Positions 37,079 through 45,941 of a DNA stretch of 64,000 nucleotides are shown piece after piece. Position 1 is the stretch's first letter. Every line of letters starts with the position of its first letter. This stretch comes from a bacterium (GTDB lineage: Bacteria > Electryoneota > Electryoneia > Electryoneales > Electryoneaceae), in assembly GCA_020444425.1 (NCBI GenBank), contig JAHLLB010000020.1:1-64000 (forward strand). The letters run 5' to 3'. The position numbers and the translations under genes are program-made. The notes beneath the pieces were generated by a model. The model saw nothing but the letters and a program-made list of their open reading frames with translations, did no database searches and was not told the origin of the DNA.

Positions 37079-39028
37079 ATGAACCGTTACCTGTCCACTC
37101 TGTCTACTCGCTTGATCCTGACCATTCTACTCTGCGTGACCGCTGCCCTGCTGCTGCACCCAGACACGGCATCCGCGCAGTATGACCGGTACGATTTGCA
37201 GATTCCAATGCCCGACACCACCTGGCTCGCGGCGGACCTGTACACGCCGGATTCGACCCTGGCGATGCCGGTTATTTTTATCCAGACCCCGTACAACAAG
37301 AACAAGTACCGTCTGCGTGGGATGCCGCTGGATACGGACGACTACGCGTGGGTGGTGATGGACTGGCGAGGGTTCTACGGATCATCCCAGGCCGACAACG
37401 GGCTGCCGTTTTACGGGCGTGACGGAGCCGACGCGATTGAATGGATTGCCGATCAGCCTTGGTGCAACGGGAAAATCGCGACCTATGGTGGTTCCGCCCT
37501 CGGACAGATTCAGTACCTGACCGCCCAGTATCACCCGAAGGGACTGGTTTGTTCCGTTCCTGTGAATCACGCGCTGCAGGTTCGTTACCTGAAATACTAC
37601 CACGCCGGTGTGAAGCGAGTGGAATATGTCGAGGCTCTCGGCGGGTGGAACCCGGTTGACCTGCTGGTGAACCAGTTCCCGATCTACAACTGGTTCTGGA
37701 ACTGGATGGAAGATCTCTCCGACTACACGGAGGAAATCTACACTCCCTTCCTCGTGATCACCGGCTGGTGGGATATGAATCCCGACGAAGCCATGATCAC
37801 GTATAAGCAGTTGATCAACAACTCCGTCGAAAGCGTTCGCGATGACCACCGACTGCTGGTCGGTCCATGGACTCATTCAACCGTTGGAGGGTTGAACCAG
37901 GGAGACTGGACCTTCCCCACCGCTGTCGGTGCTGGCGACCAGGCCGCGCTGGCCTTCATCAACCATTGGATGCTCGGCGCGCAGTGGGGGTCGCAGGGGC
38001 TGCACAACGTCAGCTACTTCGATCTCGGCACGGACGATTTCAAGTTCAGCGAAACCTGGCCACCCACCGAGGTGGAACAGTTCGAGCTGTATCTCAACGA
38101 GCAGTCGCTATCGCAAGATCCACCGACCCAGCCGAATGGATCACAGGAGTTCGAGTACGATCCACGGCACCCGGTGTACACACTCGGCGGACGGACCTTC
38201 CACCGACTGCTGGAAGCCGGTCCGGTCGATCTGAATCCGCTGGATTCCCGTGACGATGTCCTGCTGTTCGAAACTCCGCCGCTGGCGGAACCGCTCGAAG
38301 TCACCGGCTACATCCGGGCCAACATCTTCATGTCCACCGACCGTCTTGACACGGACGTCACCGTCTGGCTTGCCGACGTCTTCCCCAACGGTCGTGCGCG
38401 TCTGATCACCGACGGTATCCGCCGTCTGCGGTTCCGGAACAGCTTGAGCAACCCGCAGTTGGGTGAACCCGGCGAGATCTATGAACTGCGTATCCCGATG
38501 CAGAACATGGCGGTCACTTTCCAGCCCGGACACAAGATCCGGTTGTACGTAAGCGGATCCAACTGGCCCCGTTTCGACCAAAACCTGAACAACGGCGGCG
38601 AACAGTACGTGCCCGGCGACACCCTGATCGCGTCAACCACGATCTACCAGAGCGCGGACTATCCGTCGTCGCTGATCTTCTCGGTGCCGTCGCCACGCAC
38701 ACCCGGCAGTCTGACCAGCGACGCAGGGATTGCCGTTACGGATCAGGGTGCGAAGGTCGCGGACGCTTCCGCGACGCTGAGCGTACACCCGAACCCGTTT
38801 AATGCGGCGACGTCGGTGCGGATCGACCTGTCACAGACGAGCGATCTGCGGGTAGACGTGTTCAACGTGACCGGCCGACTGGTTGCTACTCTGGCGCACG
38901 GTTCGTACCCCGCTGGTGCGTACACGTATACGCTGGACGGCTCATCATTGGCCAGTGGAGTGTATTTCGTTCAGGCGAATCTGCCGAATCAGTCAGCGCA
39001 AACACGAAAAATCCTGCTATTGCGGTAG
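37079..39028 (+). CDS. secreted CocE/NonD-family hydrolase with T9SS domain (copy 1)
   Basis: The 649-residue exported protein belongs to the CocE/X-Pro dipeptidyl-peptidase (S15) family of esterases, acylases and peptidases. It has a signal peptide (ASAQ), an alpha/beta-hydrolase domain with nucleophile S139 in GGSALGQ, acid D232 in TGWWDMN and base H266 in GPWTHS, the C-terminal jelly-roll domain (about 360-560; YIRANIFMSTDRLDTDV, LRFRNSL) and a T9SS type A domain (about 570-649). The elbow is GGSALG rather than the usual GGSYGG, a change shared with its paralogue. GGGGAGGAG precedes ATG 37079. Tandem with the gene at 39333. Confidence 0.9.
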   Translation: MNRYLSTLSTRLILTILLCVTAALLLHPDTASAQYDRYDLQIPMPDTTWLAADLYTPDSTLAMPVIFIQTPYNKNKYRLRGMPLDTDDYAWVVMDWRGFYGSSQADNGLPFYGRDGADAIEWIADQPWCNGKIATYGGSALGQIQYLTAQYHPKGLVCSVPVNHALQVRYLKYYHAGVKRVEYVEALGGWNPVDLLVNQFPIYNWFWNWMEDLSDYTEEIYTPFLVITGWWDMNPDEAMITYKQLINNSVESVRDDHRLLVGPWTHSTVGGLNQGDWTFPTAVGAGDQAALAFINHWMLGAQWGSQGLHNVSYFDLGTDDFKFSETWPPTEVEQFELYLNEQSLSQDPPTQPNGSQEFEYDPRHPVYTLGGRTFHRLLEAGPVDLNPLDSRDDVLLFETPPLAEPLEVTGYIRANIFMSTDRLDTDVTVWLADVFPNGRARLITDGIRRLRFRNSLSNPQLGEPGEIYELRIPMQNMAVTFQPGHKIRLYVSGSNWPRFDQNLNNGGEQYVPGDTLIASTTIYQSADYPSSLIFSVPSPRTPGSLTSDAGIAVTDQGAKVADASATLSVHPNPFNAATSVRIDLSQTSDLRVDVFNVTGRLVATLAHGSYPAGAYTYTLDGSSLASGVYFVQANLPNQSAQTRKILLLR

Positions 39029-39051
39029 GGTGTCGATTAACTTGACTCACT

Positions 39052-39106
39052 TGCGGCCTTCCCATCATGGACAGATTGTCCGATTCTGGAAGGCCGCATT
39101 TATTCT
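39052..39106 (+). terminator. long terminator hairpin between the two CocE genes
   Basis: TGCGGCCTTCC (39052-39062) and GGAAGGCCGCA (39088-39098) are perfect 11-bp arms with an inner GGACA/TGTCC stem, followed by TTTATTCTT. The two paralogues are therefore separate transcripts. Confidence 0.88.
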
Positions 39107-39332
39107 TTGGATACGTGAACTCTTCTCATTTCCTCAAGGCTGGCAGGGGGTTCAGCCACTGAGAGATTCGTAAGGCCTCCCTAAGTGCTATTTTCGTACA
39201 ATCCTTCTTCTTTTTACGGAATCAATCACAATTCGTCTTTCCCGGATCCTGCCCTCGGATTCAAGTTGTCCTCAATCAGTTTTCCCGGTTATTCGTTGCT
39301 CGAGAAGCTGTATTCTTCTTTCGGAGTTCGAG
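39107..39332. other. leader of the second CocE gene
   Basis: No gene. The 226 bases are AT-richer than the flanks and probably hold the promoter; no confident consensus seen. Confidence 0.4.
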
Positions 39333-41309
39333 ATGCAAACGTTCGCACGGTTCACTCGCACGAAACTGTGGATCACGTTCAGCCTGCTGGCAGCCGTCAG
39401 CCTGCTGACGTTACTTCCGCAGCCCTGTCACGCTGATTTTGATCGCTACGATCTGCAGATTCCGGTGCCGCCGAACACGTGGCTGGCCGCAGACCTGTAC
39501 ATGCCCGACTCTGCATCCGTGGCGATGCCCGTGGTGCTTGTCCAAACCCCGTACAACAAAAACAAGTTCCGATTGCGGGGACCGCCGCTGGAGACCGAAG
39601 CGTTCGCGTTCGTCATCATGGATTGGCGTGGCAAGCACGGCTCCTCCCATGCCGACATCCCGTTCCCGAAGTACGGCGAGGATGGGGCGCTGGCCATCGA
39701 ATGGCTCGCCAGCCGTGACTGGTGTAACGGCCAGGTGGCGATGTACGGTGGATCGGCGTTGGCGCAGGTGCAATTCCTCACCGCGAAAGAACAGCCGGAA
39801 CACCTGGTTTGCATGGTTCCGATCAACCACGCGATTCAAACCCGCTACCAGAAGTATTACCACGGTGGGGTGAAACGGACGGAATACGTCGAAACGCTGA
39901 GCGGTTGGGAGTGGATTCCGACCTTGGTGAACAATCACCCGACGTACGACACCTTCTGGCAGTTCATCTCGTGGAAAACGAACAATGCTCAGGACATTCA
40001 GGTCCCGGTGCTGCTGGTGTCAGGTTGGTGGGACATGACTCCGGACGAAGCGTTGATCACGTTCAAGGACCTGGTTGATACCGCTCCGGACAGTATCCGC
40101 GACTCACACAAGCTGCTGGTTGGCCCGTGGACTCATACCACGGTCGGCCGTCCGCGACAGGGTTCGTTCCTGTTCCCGGGAGCTACGGGTGAGTTGGGTG
40201 AGATGGCAACCAAGTTCCTGCTGCATCACCTGCGGGGAGTTGGCGAGGATGACGAGCCAGCGGTGCGTTACTTCGACCTCGGTCCCGACACGTTCCGCAC
40301 AGCAGACAGTTGGCCCCCGGAGGGCGGTGAATACTATCCGTTCTACCTGACGGATGACGGACTGCGCACATACCAGAGCGGAAACGGTGTGGATGGGTTC
40401 CCGTACAACCCGCGCACGCCGATTATCACCCAGGGCGGCCGTCTCTTCAAGAAAACGCTGAACCCGGGCCCGCACGATATCGCCGTGCTGTCGGAACGGT
40501 CGGACGTGCTGTATTTCGACACACCGATGATGGGTGAAAGTGTCGAGGTCGCGGGCTACATCCACGCGAAGCTGTATGTCTCGACCAATCGTCCCGATAC
40601 CGACTTCATGGTCTTCCTCGCGGATGTCTTCCCCGATGGCACCGCGCGCTTCATCACCGACGGCGCGCGCCGTCTCCGCTTCCGCAACAGCTTCGGCACC
40701 GAAGAGTTGGCTGAACCGGGCCAGGTGTATGAGCTCGACATTCCGATGCAGTCGATGGCGCTGACCATCGAACCGGCGCACCGGCTGCGGCTGTACATCA
40801 CCAGCTCAAACTACCCGCGCTTCGATCTCAACCTGAACAACGGTGGCGAGATGTACGCCGCGGGCGACACGCTGATTGCGTTTAACAGCGTACATCGCAG
40901 CGCGGCGCATCCCTCCGCGTTGTGGCTGCCGATTCATTTGAACAATTCGCAGACGGCGGACGTGTTGAACGGCGGTACCAGCACACCGGTCTCCACCGAA
41001 CAGGTTGCAGAATTGGCGGCGGATGAATCCTCCACCCTGCTGCCGGATGAGTTTGGCGTGACCGCGTATCCGAACCCGTTCAATGACGCCGCGACAGTGT
41101 CGGTGGCGTTGCCACGGGCCAGCCAGCTGACACTGAAGCTGTACAACGTCACCGGTCAAGAGGTCGCGACACTGACCGACGCCACGCACCCGGCGGGCCG
41201 GCATGAGTTCTCGTTCCGTGCGACGAAACTGGCGAGTGGTCTGTACTTCCTGCGGGCAACGGTCCCGGGTCAAACGGAACAGGTACGCAAGCTGATGTTG
41301 GTACGGTAA
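39333..41309 (+). CDS. secreted CocE/NonD-family hydrolase with T9SS domain (copy 2)
   Basis: The 658-residue protein is a full-length paralogue of the gene at 37079, with the same order: signal peptide, alpha/beta-hydrolase with S141 in GGSALAQ, acid in SGWWDMT and base in GPWTHT, jelly-roll domain (YIHAKLYVSTNRPDTDF, LRFRNSF), then a T9SS type A domain (AYPNPFNDAATVSVALP to GLYFLRA). Residue identity is high over long stretches such as QTPYNKNK and VMDWRG/IMDWRG, so the pair arose by tandem duplication. GGAG lies before ATG 39333. It ends the secreted region and is followed by repeats. Ester or amide substrate unknown. Confidence 0.9.
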   Translation: MQTFARFTRTKLWITFSLLAAVSLLTLLPQPCHADFDRYDLQIPVPPNTWLAADLYMPDSASVAMPVVLVQTPYNKNKFRLRGPPLETEAFAFVIMDWRGKHGSSHADIPFPKYGEDGALAIEWLASRDWCNGQVAMYGGSALAQVQFLTAKEQPEHLVCMVPINHAIQTRYQKYYHGGVKRTEYVETLSGWEWIPTLVNNHPTYDTFWQFISWKTNNAQDIQVPVLLVSGWWDMTPDEALITFKDLVDTAPDSIRDSHKLLVGPWTHTTVGRPRQGSFLFPGATGELGEMATKFLLHHLRGVGEDDEPAVRYFDLGPDTFRTADSWPPEGGEYYPFYLTDDGLRTYQSGNGVDGFPYNPRTPIITQGGRLFKKTLNPGPHDIAVLSERSDVLYFDTPMMGESVEVAGYIHAKLYVSTNRPDTDFMVFLADVFPDGTARFITDGARRLRFRNSFGTEELAEPGQVYELDIPMQSMALTIEPAHRLRLYITSSNYPRFDLNLNNGGEMYAAGDTLIAFNSVHRSAAHPSALWLPIHLNNSQTADVLNGGTSTPVSTEQVAELAADESSTLLPDEFGVTAYPNPFNDAATVSVALPRASQLTLKLYNVTGQEVATLTDATHPAGRHEFSFRATKLASGLYFLRATVPGQTEQVRKLMLVR

Positions 41310-41321
41310 ATGGCTGAACCA

Positions 41322-41366
41322 CGGAATACACGGAAGAAACGGAAGTGACGGAATTGACGGAAGAAC
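41322..41366. repeat. 9-nt tandem array, unit ACGGAANNN
   Basis: Five units: ACGGAATAC, ACGGAAGAA, ACGGAAGTG, ACGGAATTG, ACGGAAGAA, beginning 13 bases after the CocE stop. Same period as 125-223 but a different unit. Confidence 0.9.
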
Positions 41367-41386
41367 GACGCTATTGACACAACTGA

Positions 41387-41416
41387 GGGGGACACATTGT
41401 CCTCAATGTGTCCCCC
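41387..41416. repeat. GGGGAC-type intergenic hairpin, copy 3
   Basis: GGGGGACACATTG (41387-41399) and CAATGTGTCCCCC (41404-41416), 13-bp perfect arms, loop TCCT. Confidence 0.92.
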
Positions 41417-41430
41417 CGGTTTCATAGATC

Positions 41431-41457
41431 GGGGACGCTTACCGGGTAAGCGTCCCC
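41431..41457. repeat. GGGGAC-type intergenic hairpin, copy 4
   Basis: GGGGACGCTTAC (41431-41442) and GTAAGCGTCCCC (41446-41457), 12-bp perfect arms, loop CGG. Inner stem differs from copy 3 at several paired positions. Both could end the convergent transcripts from 39333 and 41538. Confidence 0.92.
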
Positions 41458-41488
41458 TTCTTTATCTCGATCTGGCACTCCATCGACG

Positions 41489-41535
41489 ATAGCCTATCGA
41501 TAGCCCAGCGCCCAAATCCAATAGCCTATAGCCTC
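41489..41535. repeat. 7-nt degenerate array (ATAGCCT family)
   Basis: Units ATAGCCT, ATCGATA, GCCCAGC, GCCCAAA, TCCAATA, GCCTATA, GCCTCTT. Related to 29926-29974; ends at the stop of the radical SAM gene. Confidence 0.65.
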
Positions 41536-41537
41536 TT

Positions 41538-43010
41538 TCACAACCCGAACACCTTCCGGAAGTGGAAGCCGTAGATCGCGAAGGTGACGGCGTAGACGAT
41601 CATCCGCGGCTTGTAGCGCAGGGTCCAGAACAGCAGCTTCCAATAGTGCGTGCGTTCCTTGCCGACCACGCCGAGCACGAAGATCGAGCGGAAAAACGCG
41701 CTCAGTTCGTTCCAGTTGATCCGCACTTTCATCTTGATCGGTTTGTATTCCTGCAGGAATTTTCGCACACGCCGGTAGTATTCGGCCGGTGAGTAGATCC
41801 GGCTGATGACATCCTGGTAGCCTTTCTGCAGCTGGCTGAGGTCCATTTTCGGGATGAAATTCATGCTCGAGTCGGTGTTGTTGCCAGACATGTTGCTCAG
41901 GATACGGTTTTCCTTCTCCAGCCGTTTGTAAAGCTTGGTGCCCTTCGGAGCGTTGAGCAAACCGACCATCGCGGTGACAATTGCGCTTTCCTCGATGAAC
42001 GCCGTGAGCTTATCGAAAATCGTCGAATTGTCGCTGTCGAAGCCGAGGATGAAGCCGCCTTTGACCATCAGCCCATTACTGTGCAGGATCTTGACGCTCT
42101 CCAGCATGTCACGCTTTTTGTTCTGCAGCTTGTTGCATTCGAGCAACGCTTCTTCGTTGGTCGTTTCGATCCCGATGAACACTTCCTTGAAGCCGGACGC
42201 GACCATCAACGTCATCAACTCCGGATCGTCCGCGAGGTCAATCGAGGCTTCGGTGGTGAAATCGAATGGGTGATTGTGATCGGCCTGCCATTGGAACAGC
42301 GCTGGCAACAGGTCCTTGCGCAGCTTCGACTTGTTCCCAATGAAGTTGTCGTCCACGAAAAAGACTGTTCCCGCCCAACCAAGCCGGTGGAGTTCGTCCA
42401 GCTCAGCGAGCACCTGGGCGGTTTGTTTCGCACGGATCCGTTTCCCGAACAACACGCCGATGTCGCAGAACTCGCAGGCGTACGGGCATCCGCGTGAATA
42501 CTGGATGTCCACTTCGGCGTATTTGTTCAGGTTGACCATGTCCCAGCGTGGGACCGGCGATCTGTCCATCGGTGGGTAAATGCTGGTTGTATAGACCGGT
42601 TTCGCGCGTCCTTCGGCGAAATCCGCCAGGAACTCCGGCAGCGTTTCCTCGGCGTCGTTGAGCACGAAATGGTCGACGCCCTCGAATTCTTCGTGGTAAG
42701 CGGTGAATAACGGTCCGCCGGCGATCACGGTCACTCCGGCATTGTTGCAGCGGCGGATAACATCCTGAGAGGATTCCTTCTGCACCATCATCGCGCTGAT
42801 CAGCACCACCTCCGCCCAGTCGAGGTCCTTGTCACGTAACCGCTTCACCTTCATGTCAACCAGCTTCAGCTCCCACTCGTTGGGGAGCATCGCGGCGACG
42901 GTCAGCAGCCCGAGCGGCGGCGATGTAGATTTTCGTGAGATAAACCGGAGCGCATACTTGAAACTCCAGAAGGTGTCCGCATAATCCGGATAGACGAGTA
43001 GGGCTTTCAT
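41538..43010 (-). CDS. B12-binding radical SAM enzyme with DUF4070
   Basis: The 490-residue protein has an N-terminal cobalamin-binding-like domain (about 1-135; PPLGLLTVAAMLP, then IAGGPLFTA), a radical SAM core with the cluster motif C175-x3-C179-x2-C182 in SRGCPYACEFCDI, FFVDDNFIGN and FIGIETTNEEALLE, and a C-terminal DUF4070-type region (RRVRKFLQEYKP). This order is shared by the hopanoid C2-methylase HpnP and relatives; the reaction here is unknown but probably methylation or a radical rearrangement. ATG 43010 has GGGAG eight bases upstream. The tail is hydrophobic (about 435-485), suggesting membrane association. It is upstream of nothing on its strand, so it is probably single. Confidence 0.85.
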   Translation of the reverse strand: MKALLVYPDYADTFWSFKYALRFISRKSTSPPLGLLTVAAMLPNEWELKLVDMKVKRLRDKDLDWAEVVLISAMMVQKESSQDVIRRCNNAGVTVIAGGPLFTAYHEEFEGVDHFVLNDAEETLPEFLADFAEGRAKPVYTTSIYPPMDRSPVPRWDMVNLNKYAEVDIQYSRGCPYACEFCDIGVLFGKRIRAKQTAQVLAELDELHRLGWAGTVFFVDDNFIGNKSKLRKDLLPALFQWQADHNHPFDFTTEASIDLADDPELMTLMVASGFKEVFIGIETTNEEALLECNKLQNKKRDMLESVKILHSNGLMVKGGFILGFDSDNSTIFDKLTAFIEESAIVTAMVGLLNAPKGTKLYKRLEKENRILSNMSGNNTDSSMNFIPKMDLSQLQKGYQDVISRIYSPAEYYRRVRKFLQEYKPIKMKVRINWNELSAFFRSIFVLGVVGKERTHYWKLLFWTLRYKPRMIVYAVTFAIYGFHFRKVFGL

Positions 43011-43358
43011 CACATCAACTCCCGTGCACCCAACGCAGGATGCGATTCCGAAAGGGTTCTCCCGGGGGGATGAATCTAAGTGCAGGCATGATCCACGCGA
43101 ACTTTAATGTAACGACTTGAAGGTGACGAAGTAAGGGAAATCATGAAAACGGGTGCTCTACATGGCAAGAGGGTGCGCAGTTCTTATCGGATTATTTCGG
43201 GGGATTTTATCAGGGACAGACGGTGGTTTTTACGTTAGAATCTTCACAAAAAATCTACCGTCTGTCCCCAATTTATGGGTCGCTGGTTCAGCCATGGAAA
43301 GCAGCGGGGCAAACCGATGGTCCGGCCTACCCCGTTGAACTCTACACTCTGTTCCTGC
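43011..43358. other. intergenic region with inverted repeat
   Basis: No gene supported. It holds the upstream region of the radical SAM gene and a GGGAC-type inverted repeat (43213-43268). Confidence 0.5.
43213..43268. repeat. GGGAC-type inverted repeat, copy 5
   Basis: GGGACAGACGGT (43213-43224) and ACCGTCTGTCCC (43257-43268), perfect 12-bp arms with a 32-base AT-rich loop. Longer loop than other members. Confidence 0.85.
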
Positions 43359-43889
43359 TTATTGAATGCCGAGTACCTCGACATCAAAGACGAGCGTCGC
43401 GTTCGGCGGAATCACGCCACCCGCGCCACGGGCACCGTAGCCGACTTCCGCAGGCAGGATGAAGATCCAGTGGCCGCCGACTTTCATCATGTCGACACCG
43501 AGATCCCAGCCACGGATAACACGGCCCGCGCCGAGCGGGAACTCGAACGGCTGGCCGCGCTTGCGGGAGCTGTCGAAGAAGGTTCCATCATCCTTCAACC
43601 AACCGGTGTAGTGGACCTGGACTTGGTCACCGGCCTTGACATCAGTGCCGGCACCTTCCGTGATCACCGCGTACTTCAGCCCTTCCGGTCCATCCTGCCA
43701 TTCGAAGCTGTCAAGATCCGGCATCGTGTAAGCGTCTGCCATTTCAGCGTTTTCTCCGTGTTCCGCGTCCATTGCCGCGTGGTCGTTCGTCGTGGCCGAT
43801 TCGGCCTCGGCGCTTTCTGGTTTGTCCTGCGCACAGCCGAACATGAGCAACGCCGCGACCAACAGGACCAACAAACTCTGCAACTTCAT
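43359..43889 (-). CDS. FKBP-type peptidyl-prolyl isomerase lipoprotein
   Basis: The 176-residue product has a lipobox (LLMFGC, Cys about 19), an acidic linker (about 20-65) and one FKBP domain (about 75-176) that helps fold exported proteins by cis-trans isomerisation of prolyl bonds. The domain is complete: AGDQVQVHYTGWLKDDGTFFDSSRKRGQP, GRVIRGWDLGVDMMKVGGHW, EVGYGARGAGGVIPPNATLVFDVEVLG. Lipid anchoring places it in the periplasm or at the outer membrane, where it could serve the many secreted proteins of this region. GGGAGGGTGCG precedes ATG 43889. Confidence 0.93.
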   Translation of the reverse strand: MKLQSLLVLLVAALLMFGCAQDKPESAEAESATTNDHAAMDAEHGENAEMADAYTMPDLDSFEWQDGPEGLKYAVITEGAGTDVKAGDQVQVHYTGWLKDDGTFFDSSRKRGQPFEFPLGAGRVIRGWDLGVDMMKVGGHWIFILPAEVGYGARGAGGVIPPNATLVFDVEVLGIQ

Positions 43890-44036
43890 CGCACCCTCCC
43901 TCAATGTTTTGCGATGGATGGTTTTCACCCGGTACAATCGTGGGAAGATAACGGTTGCGCGGGGTTCAGGTTAGCCGGAGATCGAAGAAACATGTGCTTG
44001 CGAGGCGCGATTGATCGAGGTGAGGCGGGTCGTTGA

Positions 44037-44957
44037 TCAGTGCTCGGCAAATGGATCGAGTTCGATAATCAGTTCAGGTCTGTCTTCCAGTGACAGGTCG
44101 CCGATCAGCAACGTCATGTCCCCGCCACCCGCGCCGGTGGGTTTTGCGAATCCACCAGCGAAAGCAGCCCACCTGTACAGATCGTACTGATTGGGAAGCA
44201 TCCACTTTATACCAGCGTCACGCAGGTTACCAGCAAGCATGAACGTGTGCATGTCTAAGTAATTGCGGTATTTCTTGAATTCTCGCACGAACCATTTGCG
44301 TGCCAATCCCTCACTGGTTTCGATGAGGGATTTTCGGTACTGGTGGCCATCCTCCGACTCAATCCATGCGAGAAATTTGGGTACAAACTCACGTGTGTTC
44401 GCAGACACTCCGGTCCATGCCAACGCCAGTTCCGGAATAAACTCAGGCTGTGGTTTTTCAATGACTTCAACCTCAGCTTGATCGTTGACGCGCCGAAACC
44501 GGATCGGCTTCCGGTACGCAATCGCGGCGACATCCGCCCCGCTCCCCATCCCGCCCTGAGCACGGCGATGTGCGTTGTCGGCGTACTTGAAAATGGTCTC
44601 GGGAATGGCTTTCCAGTCCACACCGCAGCGTTGAAAACGCATCGAGATCACGCCAACCGCTTCCGCCGCTGATCCACCGAGGCCGAGTTTGTGCGTGACA
44701 CCGTCCGCGTCCGTGGTCATGAATTGACTGCGGTCCACGGCGACCTGCAACGGCGGCAGATCCGTTTCCAGTTCGGCGAGCTCGGGAATGGGCTCAGCGA
44801 GGGCTTCGCGGACGACGGGTGTATCACTGGAGGGATCAGCAGAATCGACAGAGGTCAGTGTCATGTAGCGTGGCACCGGCACCAGCACGGCAGTTCCGCC
44901 GATCAGCACCAGGTACTCACCGGACAGCATCACCTTGCCGGGGACACGCACCTGCAT
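44037..44957 (-). CDS. mvaK2: GHMP kinase, probable phosphomevalonate kinase
   Basis: The 306-residue cytoplasmic enzyme is a GHMP kinase: PGKVMLSGEYLVLIGG (N-terminal motif), KLGLGGSAAEAVGV (ATP-loop motif) and KPTGAGGGDMTLLIG (C-terminal motif). By operon position after mvaD, and because mevalonate kinase is already covered by the fusion gene, phosphomevalonate kinase (ATP-dependent formation of mevalonate diphosphate) is the missing step and the best call. The family is divergent, so a different GHMP sugar or mevalonate phosphate kinase remains possible. Its ATG overlaps the mvaD stop (TGATG), showing translational coupling. It is the last gene of the operon. Confidence 0.8.
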   Translation of the reverse strand: MQVRVPGKVMLSGEYLVLIGGTAVLVPVPRYMTLTSVDSADPSSDTPVVREALAEPIPELAELETDLPPLQVAVDRSQFMTTDADGVTHKLGLGGSAAEAVGVISMRFQRCGVDWKAIPETIFKYADNAHRRAQGGMGSGADVAAIAYRKPIRFRRVNDQAEVEVIEKPQPEFIPELALAWTGVSANTREFVPKFLAWIESEDGHQYRKSLIETSEGLARKWFVREFKKYRNYLDMHTFMLAGNLRDAGIKWMLPNQYDLYRWAAFAGGFAKPTGAGGGDMTLLIGDLSLEDRPELIIELDPFAEH

Positions 44958-45940
44958 CAGCCCACCTCCAGCACCGTTGCCGGCGGTCCGGGCAGGTTGA
45001 TCCGGGCACGTGCAACTCCTGGCAGCTTCGACGCAAGATTCAGCACCCGGTCGAGATCCTCCCGTCGGGCGAGCAGGCAGACATGCGGGCCGGCGTCAAT
45101 GGTGGCGTACGCTTCCACCGTCCCCGCTTTGCGCCAGCGGGCGAGTTCGTGCAGCACGCGGAGCGTCACATCGTTCCAGTACAGCAGTGCCGGACGGGTT
45201 GCGACCATGCACGCGTGCATCGCGTGGCTGTTGGCCTCCGCCAGTTCACCCACGGCCGTGAAATCCAGCGCCTTCACCGCACCGAGCATCGCCTTATAAT
45301 CGCGACGGGCGGTGGCCAGCCATGCCGTGTAGTACGGACTGGTATCACGGCTGAGGTTCATGCCCTCTGTCGAACCAATCGCTTTCGGTGTCGATTCCAC
45401 CTCCGCGATCACCATGCCCCACGGAACCTCGTCCGCCGGGACAATTTCACGTGCGGCGGGATCATCGGACAGCGGCATGGCAGCAATACCGCCGGGGATG
45501 GACCGTGCGGCGGAACCGCTTCCGCGCCGTGCCAGTTGCGACAGCAGGCGTTTGCTCAATGGTTTCCGGCTGAATGCCGCCAGCGCAGTCGCCAACGCCG
45601 CAAAGCCGGACGCACTGGACGCCAACCCCGCGCCGGTCGGAAAACTGTTCTGCGACGAAACGGCGAACGGTCCTTCGATCAACCCTTCATTGCGCCACAA
45701 ATCGAGGTAGCGACGGAGACGGTCCGCCCCTTTGCCGCTGAGCGTTTCGCCGTTGATGCTGAAGGTGTCACGGATTGTCTGGGACGCTCCGGACAGGCGG
45801 GTGACGGTGGTCGTCGTGGTCAGTTGATCGAGGGTCAGAGACAACGAAGGGGTAGCGGGAGCATTGCTGCCTTCGTCCCGCTTACCCCAATACTTGATCA
45901 GAGCGATGTTCGCGCCGGCTCGTGCTGTGACGCGCTGCAT
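44957..45940 (-). CDS. mvaD: diphosphomevalonate decarboxylase
   Basis: The 327-residue enzyme performs ATP-dependent decarboxylation of mevalonate diphosphate to isopentenyl diphosphate. Family marks are NIALIKYWGKRDEGSNAPATPSLSLTL (N-terminal active-site segment), SQNSFPTGAGLASSASGFAAL (ATP/phosphate loop) and TIDAGPHVCLL (C-terminal motif). The length is normal. It starts one base after the stop of the HMG-CoA reductase-mevalonate kinase gene and its stop overlaps the next start, so it is strongly coupled to both neighbours. Confidence 0.95.
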   Translation of the reverse strand: MQRVTARAGANIALIKYWGKRDEGSNAPATPSLSLTLDQLTTTTTVTRLSGASQTIRDTFSINGETLSGKGADRLRRYLDLWRNEGLIEGPFAVSSQNSFPTGAGLASSASGFAALATALAAFSRKPLSKRLLSQLARRGSGSAARSIPGGIAAMPLSDDPAAREIVPADEVPWGMVIAEVESTPKAIGSTEGMNLSRDTSPYYTAWLATARRDYKAMLGAVKALDFTAVGELAEANSHAMHACMVATRPALLYWNDVTLRVLHELARWRKAGTVEAYATIDAGPHVCLLARREDLDRVLNLASKLPGVARARINLPGPPATVLEVG

Positions 45941-45941
45941 G

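Noticed and set aside
41387..41457. The two hairpins as ordinary terminators only
   Set aside because: They lack T-runs and are part of a wider family with the same outer bases; a terminator role may be secondary.
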